Below, one piece after another: positions 56,221 to 64,000 of a stretch of DNA of 64,000 nt. Made by a program: the position numbers and the translations under genes. Origin of the DNA: Luteimonas abyssi (GTDB lineage Bacteria; Pseudomonadota; Gammaproteobacteria; Xanthomonadales; Xanthomonadaceae). A model generated the notes under the pieces. The model made no database searches. It was given only the letters and a program-made list of their open reading frames with translations, and was not told where the DNA came from. The first letter of the stretch is position 1, and every line of letters starts with the position of its first letter. The DNA is taken from assembly GCF_001482195.1 (NCBI RefSeq), contig NZ_KQ759763.1:3044868-3108867 (forward strand), read 5' to 3'.

Positions 56221-57129
56221 TCACGCCTGCTGCGCGACCACCCGCCGACGTGTCCGCAGATAGCCGTCGGCGGCGAACACCACCAGGCCGACCCAGATGA
56301 AGATGAAGCCGACGGCGCGGTCCACACCGAACGCCTCGCCGAAGAAGAACACGCCCAACAGCAACTGCAACGTCGGCCCGATGTACTGCAGCAGGCCGAC
56401 CACCGACAGCGGCACCCGCCGCACCGCGTAGGCGAAGCAGATCAGCGGAATCGCGGTCAACGCACCGCCCATGACCAGCAGCACATCGGTCCACCCGCCC
56501 CAGCGCAGCGAGAAGAACCCGCCGCCGCCCTGCCACTCGATCCAGACCAGCGCCAACACCGCCGGTCCGAACACGAACAGGTTCTCCACCCCGAGCCCCT
56601 GCACCGCCTCGACCGCGGCGAACTTGCGGATCACGCCGTAGATCGCGAACGAAGCGGCCAGACACAGCGCGATCCACGGGAAGCTGCCGTAATTGAACGT
56701 CAGCCACAGCACACCGACAGCGGCGAGCGCGACGGACACCCATTGCGGCCACGACAGGCGTTCGCGCAGGAACAGCACGCCGATGACCACGTTGAGCAAG
56801 GGATTGATGAAGTAGCCGAGGCTGGCCTCGACCACGTGTCCGCTGTTGACCGCCCAGACGTAGAGGCTCCAGTTGCCGGCGATCAACACCCCCGAGACAC
56901 CGAGCATGCCGGCCAGCCGCGGCTGCGCGACCACTTCGCGCAGCCAGCCGCGACCGCGGCGCAGGGTCAGCCACGCCGCCACCAGAATCGCGCACCAGAC
57001 CGCACGATGCAGCACGATCTGCATCGCCGGCACATGCCGCAGCAGGTACCAGTAAAGCGGCATCAGCCCCCAGATCGTGAAGGCCGCGATCGCGATCCAC
57101 AGCGCGCGCCGGTCGGGGATGCCGCTCAT
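56221..57129 (-). CDS. rarD: EamA family transporter RarD
   Basis: A 302-residue protein with ten helices. The segment FTIWGLMPLYWYLLRHVPAM, then HRAVWCAILVAAWL and NWSLYVWAVNSGHVVEASLGYFINPL (family regions spread over residues 18-140) are RarD hallmarks. RarD proteins are drug/metabolite exporters named after chloramphenicol sensitivity, with no firm substrate. Its start overlaps the stop of the upstream EamA gene by ATGA. Confidence 0.92.
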   Translation of the reverse strand: MSGIPDRRALWIAIAAFTIWGLMPLYWYLLRHVPAMQIVLHRAVWCAILVAAWLTLRRGRGWLREVVAQPRLAGMLGVSGVLIAGNWSLYVWAVNSGHVVEASLGYFINPLLNVVIGVLFLRERLSWPQWVSVALAAVGVLWLTFNYGSFPWIALCLAASFAIYGVIRKFAAVEAVQGLGVENLFVFGPAVLALVWIEWQGGGGFFSLRWGGWTDVLLVMGGALTAIPLICFAYAVRRVPLSVVGLLQYIGPTLQLLLGVFFFGEAFGVDRAVGFIFIWVGLVVFAADGYLRTRRRVVAQQA

Positions 57130-58040
57130 GCCGGCTTCGCCGGACGGGCGCGCGCCAGGGTGATCGCGACCACGCCGACCAGAATCACCGCCATCGCGCC
57201 CAGGTCGTGCGCACTGAAGCGTTCCGACGCCAGGCCCGCGCCGAGCATGACCGCGATCACCGGGTTGACGTAGGCATAGCTGCCCGCCAAGGTCGGTCGC
57301 ACGTGGTGCAACAACCAGATGTAGGCGGTGAACGCGACGATCGAACCGAAGCTCGACAGGTACGCGACCGAGAGCGTGCCGTGCAGGCTGGGCAGACCGT
57401 CGAAGCGTTCACCGAGCACGCCTCCGGCCAGCAGCATCGCGCCGCCCCCGCACAGCATCTGCGCTGCGGCGGTCATGAACGGCGACGGCAGGTCGCGGCC
57501 GCGGCTCCACACCGATCCGAACGCCCACGCCAGCGGTGCGACCAGCAGCGCCACCAGCCCGGTCGGCGTCGCGGTCAGCGAACTGCCGGCATTGAGCCAG
57601 AGCACACCGACGAAGCCGATGCCCAGCCCGACCCATTCCAGCCGGTGCGGCCGTTGTCCGCGCATCGCCGAGAACAAGCCGATCCACAACGGCGCCGACG
57701 CGACCGCGACGGCGGCCAGCCCCGAGGACACCGACTGCTCGGCGATGCACACCAGTCCATTGCCGAACCCGAGCAGCAATACCCCCATGAACGCCACGTT
57801 CCTCCATTGCACCGACGTGGGCGCCGGCACGCCGCGCCAGCGCAGGACCGCGTAAAGCAGGCTGCCGGCGATCGTGAACCGGATCCCCGCCATCAGCAAA
57901 GGCGGATAGCCGCCCTCGAGCGCGAACTTGATCCCGAGATAGGTGGAACCCCAGATCACATAGACCAGGGCCAGGGCGAACAGCACGGCGAGCGGGGAAA
58001 CCTCGCGCGGCACGAGCGGCGGGGCACTCATGGACGGCAT
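57126..58040 (-). CDS. EamA family transporter (YedA-like)
   Basis: A 304-residue protein with ten helices in two EamA repeats. VYVIWGSTYLGIKFALEG and AYVNPVIAVMLGAGLASERF are typical of the YedA/RhaT group, drug/metabolite exporters with unproven substrates. The start may be 58040 or ATG 58031. It is co-translated with rarD downstream. A strong hairpin lies about 20 bp upstream in the presumed leader. Confidence 0.9.
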   Translation of the reverse strand: MPSMSAPPLVPREVSPLAVLFALALVYVIWGSTYLGIKFALEGGYPPLLMAGIRFTIAGSLLYAVLRWRGVPAPTSVQWRNVAFMGVLLLGFGNGLVCIAEQSVSSGLAAVAVASAPLWIGLFSAMRGQRPHRLEWVGLGIGFVGVLWLNAGSSLTATPTGLVALLVAPLAWAFGSVWSRGRDLPSPFMTAAAQMLCGGGAMLLAGGVLGERFDGLPSLHGTLSVAYLSSFGSIVAFTAYIWLLHHVRPTLAGSYAYVNPVIAVMLGAGLASERFSAHDLGAMAVILVGVVAITLARARPAKPA

Positions 58041-58060
58041 CCGGAAGGGGGGACGAAGCG

Positions 58061-58089
58061 ATCGCGGCGGGTGGGGCCACCGCCGCGAT
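58061..58089 (-). other. Leader hairpin upstream of the EamA pair
   Basis: ATCGCGGCGG (58061-58070) and CCGCCGCGAT (58080-58089) are perfect 10-bp arms around a 9-nt loop, 21 bp before the transporter start. In the transcript it would be close to the ribosome site, so it may control translation or serve as an operator. Confidence 0.5.
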
Positions 58090-58485
58090 ATGGTACGCCG
58101 TGAGCATGCCTGCGCGCGTGCGGCGCCGGCATGTCCCGGAGATCACAACGTCCTTGCCGGCACAGGACGCATGGCCCGCGCGACCCGCGCGCCGTCGAGG
58201 TCGAGACGGCCATCCCGTCGTGGAAACAGCGACGCCCGCATCCGCGCCATCGGACTACGAACGCGAGACCGCGCTCGAGACGGGACGATTCCGGAGGACA
58301 TCGGCTTGGTATGGCGGCGGCATCGGAAGCCACCCCGCGGGCCTCGGCGCGGACGCAGCGGCCCACCGCATCGGCGCACGGCCCGGAACGTTCCGACCAC
58401 CGTCACCCCACGGAGCAAGGCCGAAACGCATGCCGCCGCCTTGCGGCGGCGGCGTCCAGCGCGGAGGCGACCGGGTCGCGCCCGG
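58090..58485. other. Intergenic region between the EamA pair and prc
   Basis: About 400 bp with no supported gene. At its right end an 8-bp stem GCCGCCGC/GCGGCGGC (58432-58450) stands 36 bp past the prc stop and may act as a terminator; only three Ts follow on the minus strand. The rest shows no clear element. Confidence 0.4.
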
Positions 58486-60672
58486 TCAGCGCGCCCAGCT
58501 ATTGGGCCGCGTCGACTGCGGCAACACCTGGGCGTTGAGCTGATCGTCCTCGCCCAGCAGGCGCATCGCGTCGCCGAGGATCGCCGCGGATTCGCGCAGC
58601 AGCGGGTCGGGACGCTCTTCGGCCGCCTTCTCGCGCGCGGTATCCAACGCGATGTCGCGCTCGCTGGCCTGCAGGCCGTCGTCGTTGTCCTCGGCCAACG
58701 GGTCGAGCGGCAGTCCGAGCGCCCTGCGCTGGTCCTGTCGATCGCGACGCTTCTGCTCCTGGCGCTCGCGCTCGGCACGGCGCTCGGCCTCGTTGAGCAC
58801 GACGTACTTCTTCTCGCGCTCGGCACGGAACTCCTCGACATCCTCCACCCACCAGCGGAACTCGGGATCCTGCTGGATGCGGGTTTCGTGCAGCGCGTCG
58901 AGGCGCGGCAACAGCGACGAGAAATCACCGTACTGGGTGTGCGGGACCGCGGCGATGCGGGTCCACGGCAGGGCATTGTCGTTGGTGCTTTCGCCGAATT
59001 CGCTGGCATCCACCGTCACCGGGAACTTGATGTCCGGCACCACGCCGCGGTTCTGGGTGCTGCTGCCACCGGGCAGGAAGAACTGCGCCACCGTCAGCTT
59101 CACCGAGCCGAAGCGCTTCTGCTCGTTGCCCGGCCAGCGGTCGAGATCGACCAGGTTCTGCACGGTGCCCTTGCCGAAGGTGGTCTCGCCGATCACCAGG
59201 CCGCGGCCATAGTCCTGGATGGCACCGGCGACGATCTCCGATGCCGAAGCCGAACCGCGGTTGATCAGCACGGCCAGTGGGCCGTCCCAGGCCACGCCCG
59301 GATTGCGGTCGGCTTCCACGCTGACGCGGCCACCCGATTCGCGCACCTGCACGACCGGACCGGAATCGATGAACAGACCGGTCAGCTCGACCGCCTCGTT
59401 GAGCGAGCCGCCACCGTTGTTGCGCAGGTCCAGCACCACGCCGTCGACGTTCTCGCCCTTGAAGCCCTCGAGCAGACGGGCGACATCGCGGGTCGCGGAG
59501 GTGTAATCCCCGTTCCGGCTGCGACGCCCCTGGAAGTCCTGATAGAAGGCCGGCAGCTTGATCACACCGATGCGATGGTCGACATCGCCATCGACGCCGG
59601 GAATGTCGATCACCTCGGACTTGGCCGCCTGCTCTTCCAGACGCACGCGCGCGCGGGTGATCACGATCTGCACCGGTTCGCTGTCGAGCCCGGCCTCGGC
59701 AGGCACGACTTCGAGGCGGACCTGGCTATCGGCCGGGCCCTTGATCTTCTCGACCACATCGTCGATGCGCCAGCCGACCACATCCTCGATCTCGCCATCG
59801 GTCCCCTGGCCGACGCCGACGATGCGGTCGCCCACCCGGAACTTGCCGCTGATCGCTGCGGGGCCGCCCGCGATCAGCTCGCGGATCACCACCACGTCGT
59901 CCTGCCGCTGCAGCTGCGCGCCGATACCTTCCAGCGACAGCGACATGCTCTGGTTGAACAGTTGCGTGCTGCGCGGGTTGAAGTAACTGGTATGCGGGTC
60001 GATGGACGCGGCGTAGGCATTGAGGAAGGTCTGGAACGCGTCCTCGCCGTTGAGCTGGGCGATGTTGGTGCCCAGATTGCGATAGCGCCGATCCAGGGTC
60101 TCGCGGATCTGCCCGGGTTCGCGACCGGCCAGCTGCAGACGCAACCAATCGTTGCGGACCGACTGCTGCCAGACCGAATCCAGCTCGGCCGCGTCCGCCG
60201 CCCAGACCGCCTTCTTGCGGTCGTACTCCCAGCGGTCGTCGCCGGTGAAATCGAAGATGTCCTGTGTGAGCAGACTGCGCGCATAGGCGGCGCGTTCCTC
60301 GACACGTTCCTTGTAGAGCGCGAACATCGCGAAGGCGGGCTCCATCTGGCCCTGTCGCACCGCGTTGCCCAGTGCCTTGGTGTTGGGCTCGAAACGCGCC
60401 ACATCCTCGGCGGTGAAGAACATCTTGCTGCCGTCCAGCGCCTCCAGATAGCGCCGCAGCATGTCCTGCTCCATCGCGCCGTCCAGCGCGCGCGGCCGGT
60501 ACGCATAGCGACTGTCCGAAAGCAGGCCGTGCACCAGCTGCGCGGTACGCACCTGGTCGGTATTGGGACCGGCCGGGATGGCGGTATCGGTATCGGCCCG
60601 CGCCATCAGCGCGAGTGGCACCGACAGCGCGACGGCGATCACGGTGGCGGACAGCAGACGGTTTGCTTTCAT
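58486..60672 (-). CDS. prc: Carboxy-terminal processing (tail-specific) protease Prc
   Basis: A 728-residue periplasmic serine protease. A signal peptide ends near ARA-D (residue 26). A helical N-terminal part is followed by a PDZ domain (SLEGIGAQLQRQDDVVVIREL... region, about residues 235-330) and the S41 catalytic core with the Ser in NRGSASASEI (near 475) and the Lys in GETTFGKGTVQ (near 500). The C-terminal part has a highly charged segment (EREKKYVVLNEAERRAERER). Prc trims proteins with hydrophobic tails and controls envelope hydrolases. Confidence 0.95.
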   Translation of the reverse strand: MKANRLLSATVIAVALSVPLALMARADTDTAIPAGPNTDQVRTAQLVHGLLSDSRYAYRPRALDGAMEQDMLRRYLEALDGSKMFFTAEDVARFEPNTKALGNAVRQGQMEPAFAMFALYKERVEERAAYARSLLTQDIFDFTGDDRWEYDRKKAVWAADAAELDSVWQQSVRNDWLRLQLAGREPGQIRETLDRRYRNLGTNIAQLNGEDAFQTFLNAYAASIDPHTSYFNPRSTQLFNQSMSLSLEGIGAQLQRQDDVVVIRELIAGGPAAISGKFRVGDRIVGVGQGTDGEIEDVVGWRIDDVVEKIKGPADSQVRLEVVPAEAGLDSEPVQIVITRARVRLEEQAAKSEVIDIPGVDGDVDHRIGVIKLPAFYQDFQGRRSRNGDYTSATRDVARLLEGFKGENVDGVVLDLRNNGGGSLNEAVELTGLFIDSGPVVQVRESGGRVSVEADRNPGVAWDGPLAVLINRGSASASEIVAGAIQDYGRGLVIGETTFGKGTVQNLVDLDRWPGNEQKRFGSVKLTVAQFFLPGGSSTQNRGVVPDIKFPVTVDASEFGESTNDNALPWTRIAAVPHTQYGDFSSLLPRLDALHETRIQQDPEFRWWVEDVEEFRAEREKKYVVLNEAERRAERERQEQKRRDRQDQRRALGLPLDPLAEDNDDGLQASERDIALDTAREKAAEERPDPLLRESAAILGDAMRLLGEDDQLNAQVLPQSTRPNSWAR

Positions 60673-61086
60673 GCGGGGGCTCGTTCCTGGTCACGCGCGC
60701 CGGTTCGTCCGATACGATCCGGATTGCCAATGTGTGGACAACGATAGACGCATTCCAGTGCCGAAAGTTGCATGGCAGCGCCGGAAACGCGCGAATTCCA
60801 CTCTAACCGCGCAGGGTTCGGACGAGGTGAACGCGACTTGGCCCGACGCGGACCGCGTTCGGGTGGCACTCAGGCTGGAAGCGGGCTCGGCGCCACGACG
60901 CGTCGACCGCCGACGCGTGGTCTACGGCCACGTTTCAGGCTGCCCGAAGAAACCTCGGCGACGCGTGCATCACGGTCGAGGCCGCCCGCGCCGGCTGCCC
61001 GCATCGCCTGCCGACCCCGGCGGACCCGCGCCGGCGAGCGACGCGGCTGGGACGCCGGATATCGGGGATACCGGCCCTTTCGACCC
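60673..61086. other. Intergenic region upstream of prc
   Basis: 414 bp between the lipA stop and the prc start. No supported gene; open frames in it lack family features. It must hold the prc promoter (a TTGTCC at about 60735 on the minus strand is the best, weak, -35 candidate). Confidence 0.35.
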
Positions 61087-62094
61087 TCAGGCCGCGACGC
61101 CGGCCTCCATCGCCTGGCGGTCGGCGTGATACGAGGAGCGCACCAGCGGACCGGAGGCGACATGGCTGAAACCGAGTTCCATGCCAAACACTTCCAGCGC
61201 CTTGAACTCCTCGGGCGTCCAGTAACGCAGCACCGGGTGGTGATGCGCGGACGGCTGCAGGTACTGGCCGATGGTGACCATGTCGACGTCGTGCGCGCGC
61301 AGGTCGCGCAGGGTGCCCTGCACCTGCTCCAGGGTCTCGCCCAGGCCGAGCATGATGCCGGACTTGGTGGAGACGTTCGGGTGTTGCGCCTTGAACTTCT
61401 GCAGCAAGGTCAGCGACCACTGGTAATCGGCACCCGGCCGCACGTTGCGGTACAGCTCCGGGACGGTTTCGACGTTGTGGTTGAACACGTCCGGCGGATT
61501 CTGCGCCAGGATCTCCAGCGCCCGCTCCATGCGGCCCTTGCCGCGGAAGTCGGGCGTGAGGATCTCGATGCGGGTCGACGGCGTGCGGGCGCGGATCGCG
61601 GCGATGCAGTCGACGAAATGCTGGGCGCCACCGTCGCGCAGGTCGTCGCGGTCGACGCTGGTCACCACCACGTACTTCAGGCCCATGTCGGCCACCGTGG
61701 TGGCGAGGCTGAAGGGCTCGCTCGGGTCCGGCGGCTTCGGTCGGCCATGGGCGACGTCGCAGAACGAGCAGCGCCGGGTGCAGACCTCGCCCAGGATCAT
61801 GAAGGTGGCGGTGCCGTGGCCGAAGCACTCGTGGATGTTCGGGCAGCTGGCTTCCTCGCACACGGTGACCAGGCGGTTCTCGCGCAGCTTCGACTTCAGC
61901 GCGGCGACGGCACCGTTGGACGGAATGCGCACCCGGATCCACGACGGCTTGCGCAGCACCGGCGCATCGGCGAACTGCACCGGCGAGCGGGCGATCTTGT
62001 CGCCGGCGAGCTGCTTGTTGCCGGGCTGCAGGCCGGCGTCGCCGGTCGGCGACAGGACCTGCAACGGAATGGAGCGGTCGGCGGATTGAGTCAT
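61087..62094 (-). CDS. lipA: Lipoyl synthase LipA
   Basis: A 335-residue radical-SAM enzyme that inserts two sulfurs into octanoyl groups on lipoyl domains. The auxiliary cluster ligands are Cys79, Cys84 and Cys90 ([12 protein letters not shown]) and the SAM cluster ligands Cys105, Cys109 and Cys112 (CTRRCSFC). FNHNVETV and the ending VRSSYHA are family marks; the C-terminal RSSY serine that binds the auxiliary cluster is present. It follows lipB by 42 bp. Confidence 0.97.
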   Translation of the reverse strand: MTQSADRSIPLQVLSPTGDAGLQPGNKQLAGDKIARSPVQFADAPVLRKPSWIRVRIPSNGAVAALKSKLRENRLVTVCEEASCPNIHECFGHGTATFMILGEVCTRRCSFCDVAHGRPKPPDPSEPFSLATTVADMGLKYVVVTSVDRDDLRDGGAQHFVDCIAAIRARTPSTRIEILTPDFRGKGRMERALEILAQNPPDVFNHNVETVPELYRNVRPGADYQWSLTLLQKFKAQHPNVSTKSGIMLGLGETLEQVQGTLRDLRAHDVDMVTIGQYLQPSAHHHPVLRYWTPEEFKALEVFGMELGFSHVASGPLVRSSYHADRQAMEAGVAA

Positions 62095-62136
62095 TTCCGT
62101 GGCATCGCGAAATGGGGGGAGGGGAGCGTGGGCAGG

Positions 62137-62829
62137 TCAGGCGGCCTGCGAAAGATCCGGCAGCGCGGCATCGGGCTGCAACCGGAGGCCGAACTCGGCG
62201 GCCAACGCATCCAGCAGCACCGGTTTGACGGCCTCCATGCCGGACGGACCACCCAAGTCTAGCACCGAGGTCACCTGCAGCCCCTGGTAGCCGCAGGGGT
62301 TGATGCGGCCAAACGGCGCCAGATCCATCGCCACGTTGAACGCCAGGCCGTGGAACGTACAGCCTCGGCGCACCCGGATGCCCAGCGCCGCGACCTTGGC
62401 CCCGGCGACGTAGACACCGGGCGCGCCGGCGCGCCGCTCGGCGCCGATGTTCCACTCGGCCAAGGTGTCGATCACCGCCTGCTCGATGCGCTCGACGTAA
62501 TCGCGCACCCCGATCTTCAGCCGGCGCAGGTCCAGCAGCGGATAGACCACGATCTGGCCCGGGCCGTGATACGTCACCTGCCCGCCCCGATCCACCTGCA
62601 GGACCGGAATCTCGCCCGGCATCAGCACGTGCTCCGCCTTGCCGGCCTGGCCCAGGGTGAACACCGGATCGTGCTCGACCACCCACACTTCGTCCGGCGT
62701 GTCCGCCGTGCGCGTGTCGGTGAAGCGCTGCATCGCGCGCCAGACCGGTTCGTAGGACTGGCGGCCGAGATCGCGGAGGCGGGCGTCGAGAGTGGGCAAC
62801 GGCGGAGACTTGGCGGCAGAGGCCGCCAT
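62137..62829 (-). CDS. lipB: Octanoyltransferase LipB
   Basis: A 230-residue enzyme that moves octanoate from acyl carrier protein to lipoyl domains. Cys179 (INPCGYQG) and Lys145 ([10 protein letters not shown]) form the catalytic pair, and [18 protein letters not shown] is the conserved core. ATG 62829 has GGAG about 4-5 bases before it, and that box is inside one arm of a hairpin (62833-62858). lipA follows in the same operon. Confidence 0.95.
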   Translation of the reverse strand: MAASAAKSPPLPTLDARLRDLGRQSYEPVWRAMQRFTDTRTADTPDEVWVVEHDPVFTLGQAGKAEHVLMPGEIPVLQVDRGGQVTYHGPGQIVVYPLLDLRRLKIGVRDYVERIEQAVIDTLAEWNIGAERRAGAPGVYVAGAKVAALGIRVRRGCTFHGLAFNVAMDLAPFGRINPCGYQGLQVTSVLDLGGPSGMEAVKPVLLDALAAEFGLRLQPDAALPDLSQAA

Positions 62830-62832
62830 TAT

Positions 62833-62858
62833 CTCCCCCAGCCCTCGGCCAGGGGGAG
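62833..62858 (-). promoter_or_regulatory. Hairpin covering the lipB ribosome-binding site
   Basis: On the minus strand CTCCCCC, a 12-nt loop, and GGGGGAG end 3 bases before the lipB ATG, so the Shine-Dalgarno sequence is in the 3' arm. Folding would lower lipB translation. Confidence 0.45.
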
Positions 62859-62986
62859 CCCACGGCCGCAACAGCGTATTCCGCGCACTTGCCCGCGATC
62901 TCGCGCTGCCCGCGTGGAACGTCTCATCGCCCACACGACGCGGCGATCGAACGCGGCGATCGCCATGGCGCTCCGTGAGGACGCGA

Positions 62987-63553
62987 TCAGCCCCCTTCGG
63001 CCACGCTCACGAGTACCCCGTCGCGGAACGACAAGCGCAGCGATGACGTCCCCGGCACCCCCGTGGCGGCTTCCTCGCCGAGCCCCGCACGATCGGCCAG
63101 GCGCTCCGCGCCGGACACCCGCTGGTTGGCGCGGCTGACACCGAAGGCCGCCGAGGTGCGTTGCTGGGTGATCCGATTGCCTGCCTCGCCCCCGACGGCC
63201 GCTCCCACATCGCTGGCCACTCCGAGCGCACTGCTGGCCGCCTGCCGCAGGCCGCCCAGCATGCTGCGCCGCGCGGGCGCGGCGCTGGCTGCCGCCGAGT
63301 AATACCAACTCTCGTAGTGAATCGGCCGGTTGTCGGCCGACAGTTCGGAGCTGCGCTCGACCCGCCGTTGCTCGGCCCCCAGCAACGCTTCGGCATCGAC
63401 CGATGTCGTCACCCCGACCTGGAGCCTGTCGCCCCAGCAGGCCGCGTTCTGCCAGCACACCCCACTCTGCGCGAACGCTGCCACCGGCACCAACGCCAGA
63501 CCCAGCGCCATCGCACGCACCGCTCCCCGTGAAGACACGAACGTCCCGTTCAT
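62987..63553 (-). CDS. Periplasmic protein of unknown function
   Basis: A 188-residue exported protein; the signal ends at AFA-Q (residue 28). Two close cysteines follow (CWQNAAC), then a polar region with [10 protein letters not shown] and an Ala/Gly-rich middle ([19 protein letters not shown]), and the C-terminus [17 protein letters not shown]. The AAGGGA box 7 bases before the ATG supports the start. No family recognised. It sits between ybeD and lipB, which in many bacteria are neighbours. Confidence 0.7.
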   Translation of the reverse strand: MNGTFVSSRGAVRAMALGLALVPVAAFAQSGVCWQNAACWGDRLQVGVTTSVDAEALLGAEQRRVERSSELSADNRPIHYESWYYSAAASAAPARRSMLGGLRQAASSALGVASDVGAAVGGEAGNRITQQRTSAAFGVSRANQRVSGAERLADRAGLGEEAATGVPGTSSLRLSFRDGVLVSVAEGG

Positions 63554-63821
63554 CCCCTGATCCCTTCTGGTGGTTTCCGTCGACGAGCCTCCCCAGGCCG
63601 TCGCTCCTCGCACAGAGTGCCCCTTCGGGGCGGCAAGTCAAGCGCGCGGAGCGCACGTCTCTTACGCGCCGATGATGCCGCCCCTCGATCGGCGCACCGC
63701 GACCCGGCCGCCGGTGACGGCGTCCCCACGCATGGCGGCCATCGCGCAATCAACGGCCCCGTCTGCCTCGAGGCCCGCTGTTTCCAGGCGTACGACCGCC
63801 CGGACCACGTGACCGCTCAGA

Positions 63822-64000
63822 TCACAGGGTCCACTTGATCTCGGGGTGCTCGCGCAGCGCGGCGTGCGCGGTCTCGTACTCCTCGCGCGAGTTCGCGCGG
63901 AAGCTCAGGCGCACGGACACGTACCGGCCGCCGGTGGATTCGCGCCAGCTGATGGTTTCCTCCAGCACCGTCAGGCCGGCGGCCTGCAGCAGCTTCGGGA
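63822..64000 (-). CDS. ybeD: YbeD/DUF493 family protein, C-terminal part (runs off the window)
   Basis: The last 58 codons of a UPF0250/DUF493 protein: KLLQAAGLTVLEETISWRES, VRLSFRANSREEYETAHAAL and the end HPEIKWTL match the family, an ACT-like fold of unknown function found upstream of lipB in many proteobacteria. The N-terminus lies beyond the window. Confidence 0.88.
   Translation of the reverse strand, partial: PKLLQAAGLTVLEETISWRESTGGRYVSVRLSFRANSREEYETAHAALREHPEIKWTL

Noticed and set aside
62987-63821. Small RNA or gene in the gap 63554-63821
   Set aside because: No promoter, terminator or conserved fold was recognised.

Overview
The window is GC-rich, densely coded DNA with no phage, plasmid or insertion-sequence genes. 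It reads as a chromosomal segment of a Xanthomonadaceae/Lysobacteraceae gammaproteobacterium (Lysobacter/Luteimonas/Xanthomonas relatives). Reasons are the copL-copA-copB arrangement, a 2-methylcitrate module using AcnD and PrpF, several TonB/PepSY style metal genes, and hairpin-type intergenic repeats. This placement is inference from gene content; no database search was run.

Layout. 1-1425: bacterioferritin (partial), bfd with a Fur-box-like site, rppH and an elongator tRNA-Met. 1485-7853 (minus strand): an apparent metal operon, read in transcription order as a small Cys/His-rich CopL/DUF2946-like leader gene, a TonB-dependent receptor, a PepSY membrane protein, a second PepSY protein fused to an NqrF-like ferredoxin/flavin reductase, and a DUF411 metal-binding protein. 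8003-12135: histidine utilisation (hutC divergent from hutH-hutU; hutI and hutG are not here). 12209-17429: two GNAT acetyltransferases, an ATP-grasp enzyme, msrB, an MHS-type transporter and two small membrane proteins. 17524-21686: the copper-resistance operon copL-copA-copB plus a His-rich EF-hand protein. 21877-26315 (minus): prpF, a SRPBCC gene and acnD of propionate catabolism. 26544-28535: queD, a phasin, a DUF2306 membrane protein. 28903-33327 (minus): an RND efflux pair. 33664-38277: bioD, free-Met-sulfoxide reductase, a TfoX C-terminal-domain protein, O-antigen-ligase-like and glycosyltransferase genes, a small zinc protein. 38563-43618: hglS, then an ABC-2 exporter with a DesK/DesR-like two-component pair. 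43863-48914: an adaptor/ABC/FtsX/FtsX exporter with a small coiled-coil membrane protein. 49058-54168: an IorA/IorB-type molybdenum oxidoreductase with diheme lipoprotein and divergent XdhC/MobA-like maturation genes. 54298-60672: hydrolase, orphan lipoprotein, two EamA transporters, Prc protease. 61087-64000: lipA, lipB, a periplasmic unknown, and ybeD (partial).

How it fits together. The strongest theme is copper and other transition metals. Two operons in the window each begin with a small secreted Cys/His-rich protein of the CopL/DUF2946 type, followed by a hairpin and then the structural genes. One is the classical periplasmic copper oxidation/sequestration set (CopA, CopB, EF-hand). The other would couple outer-membrane uptake to inner-membrane reduction by a PepSY-NqrF fusion, with a DUF411 protein at the end. 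I regard this second operon as the best candidate for a little-described system: a copper-responsive, reductive metal-uptake or metal-handling pathway. A GTATATAC palindrome at its promoter resembles the operator next to hutC/hutH in the same window, which raises the possibility of cross-talk with histidine catabolism.
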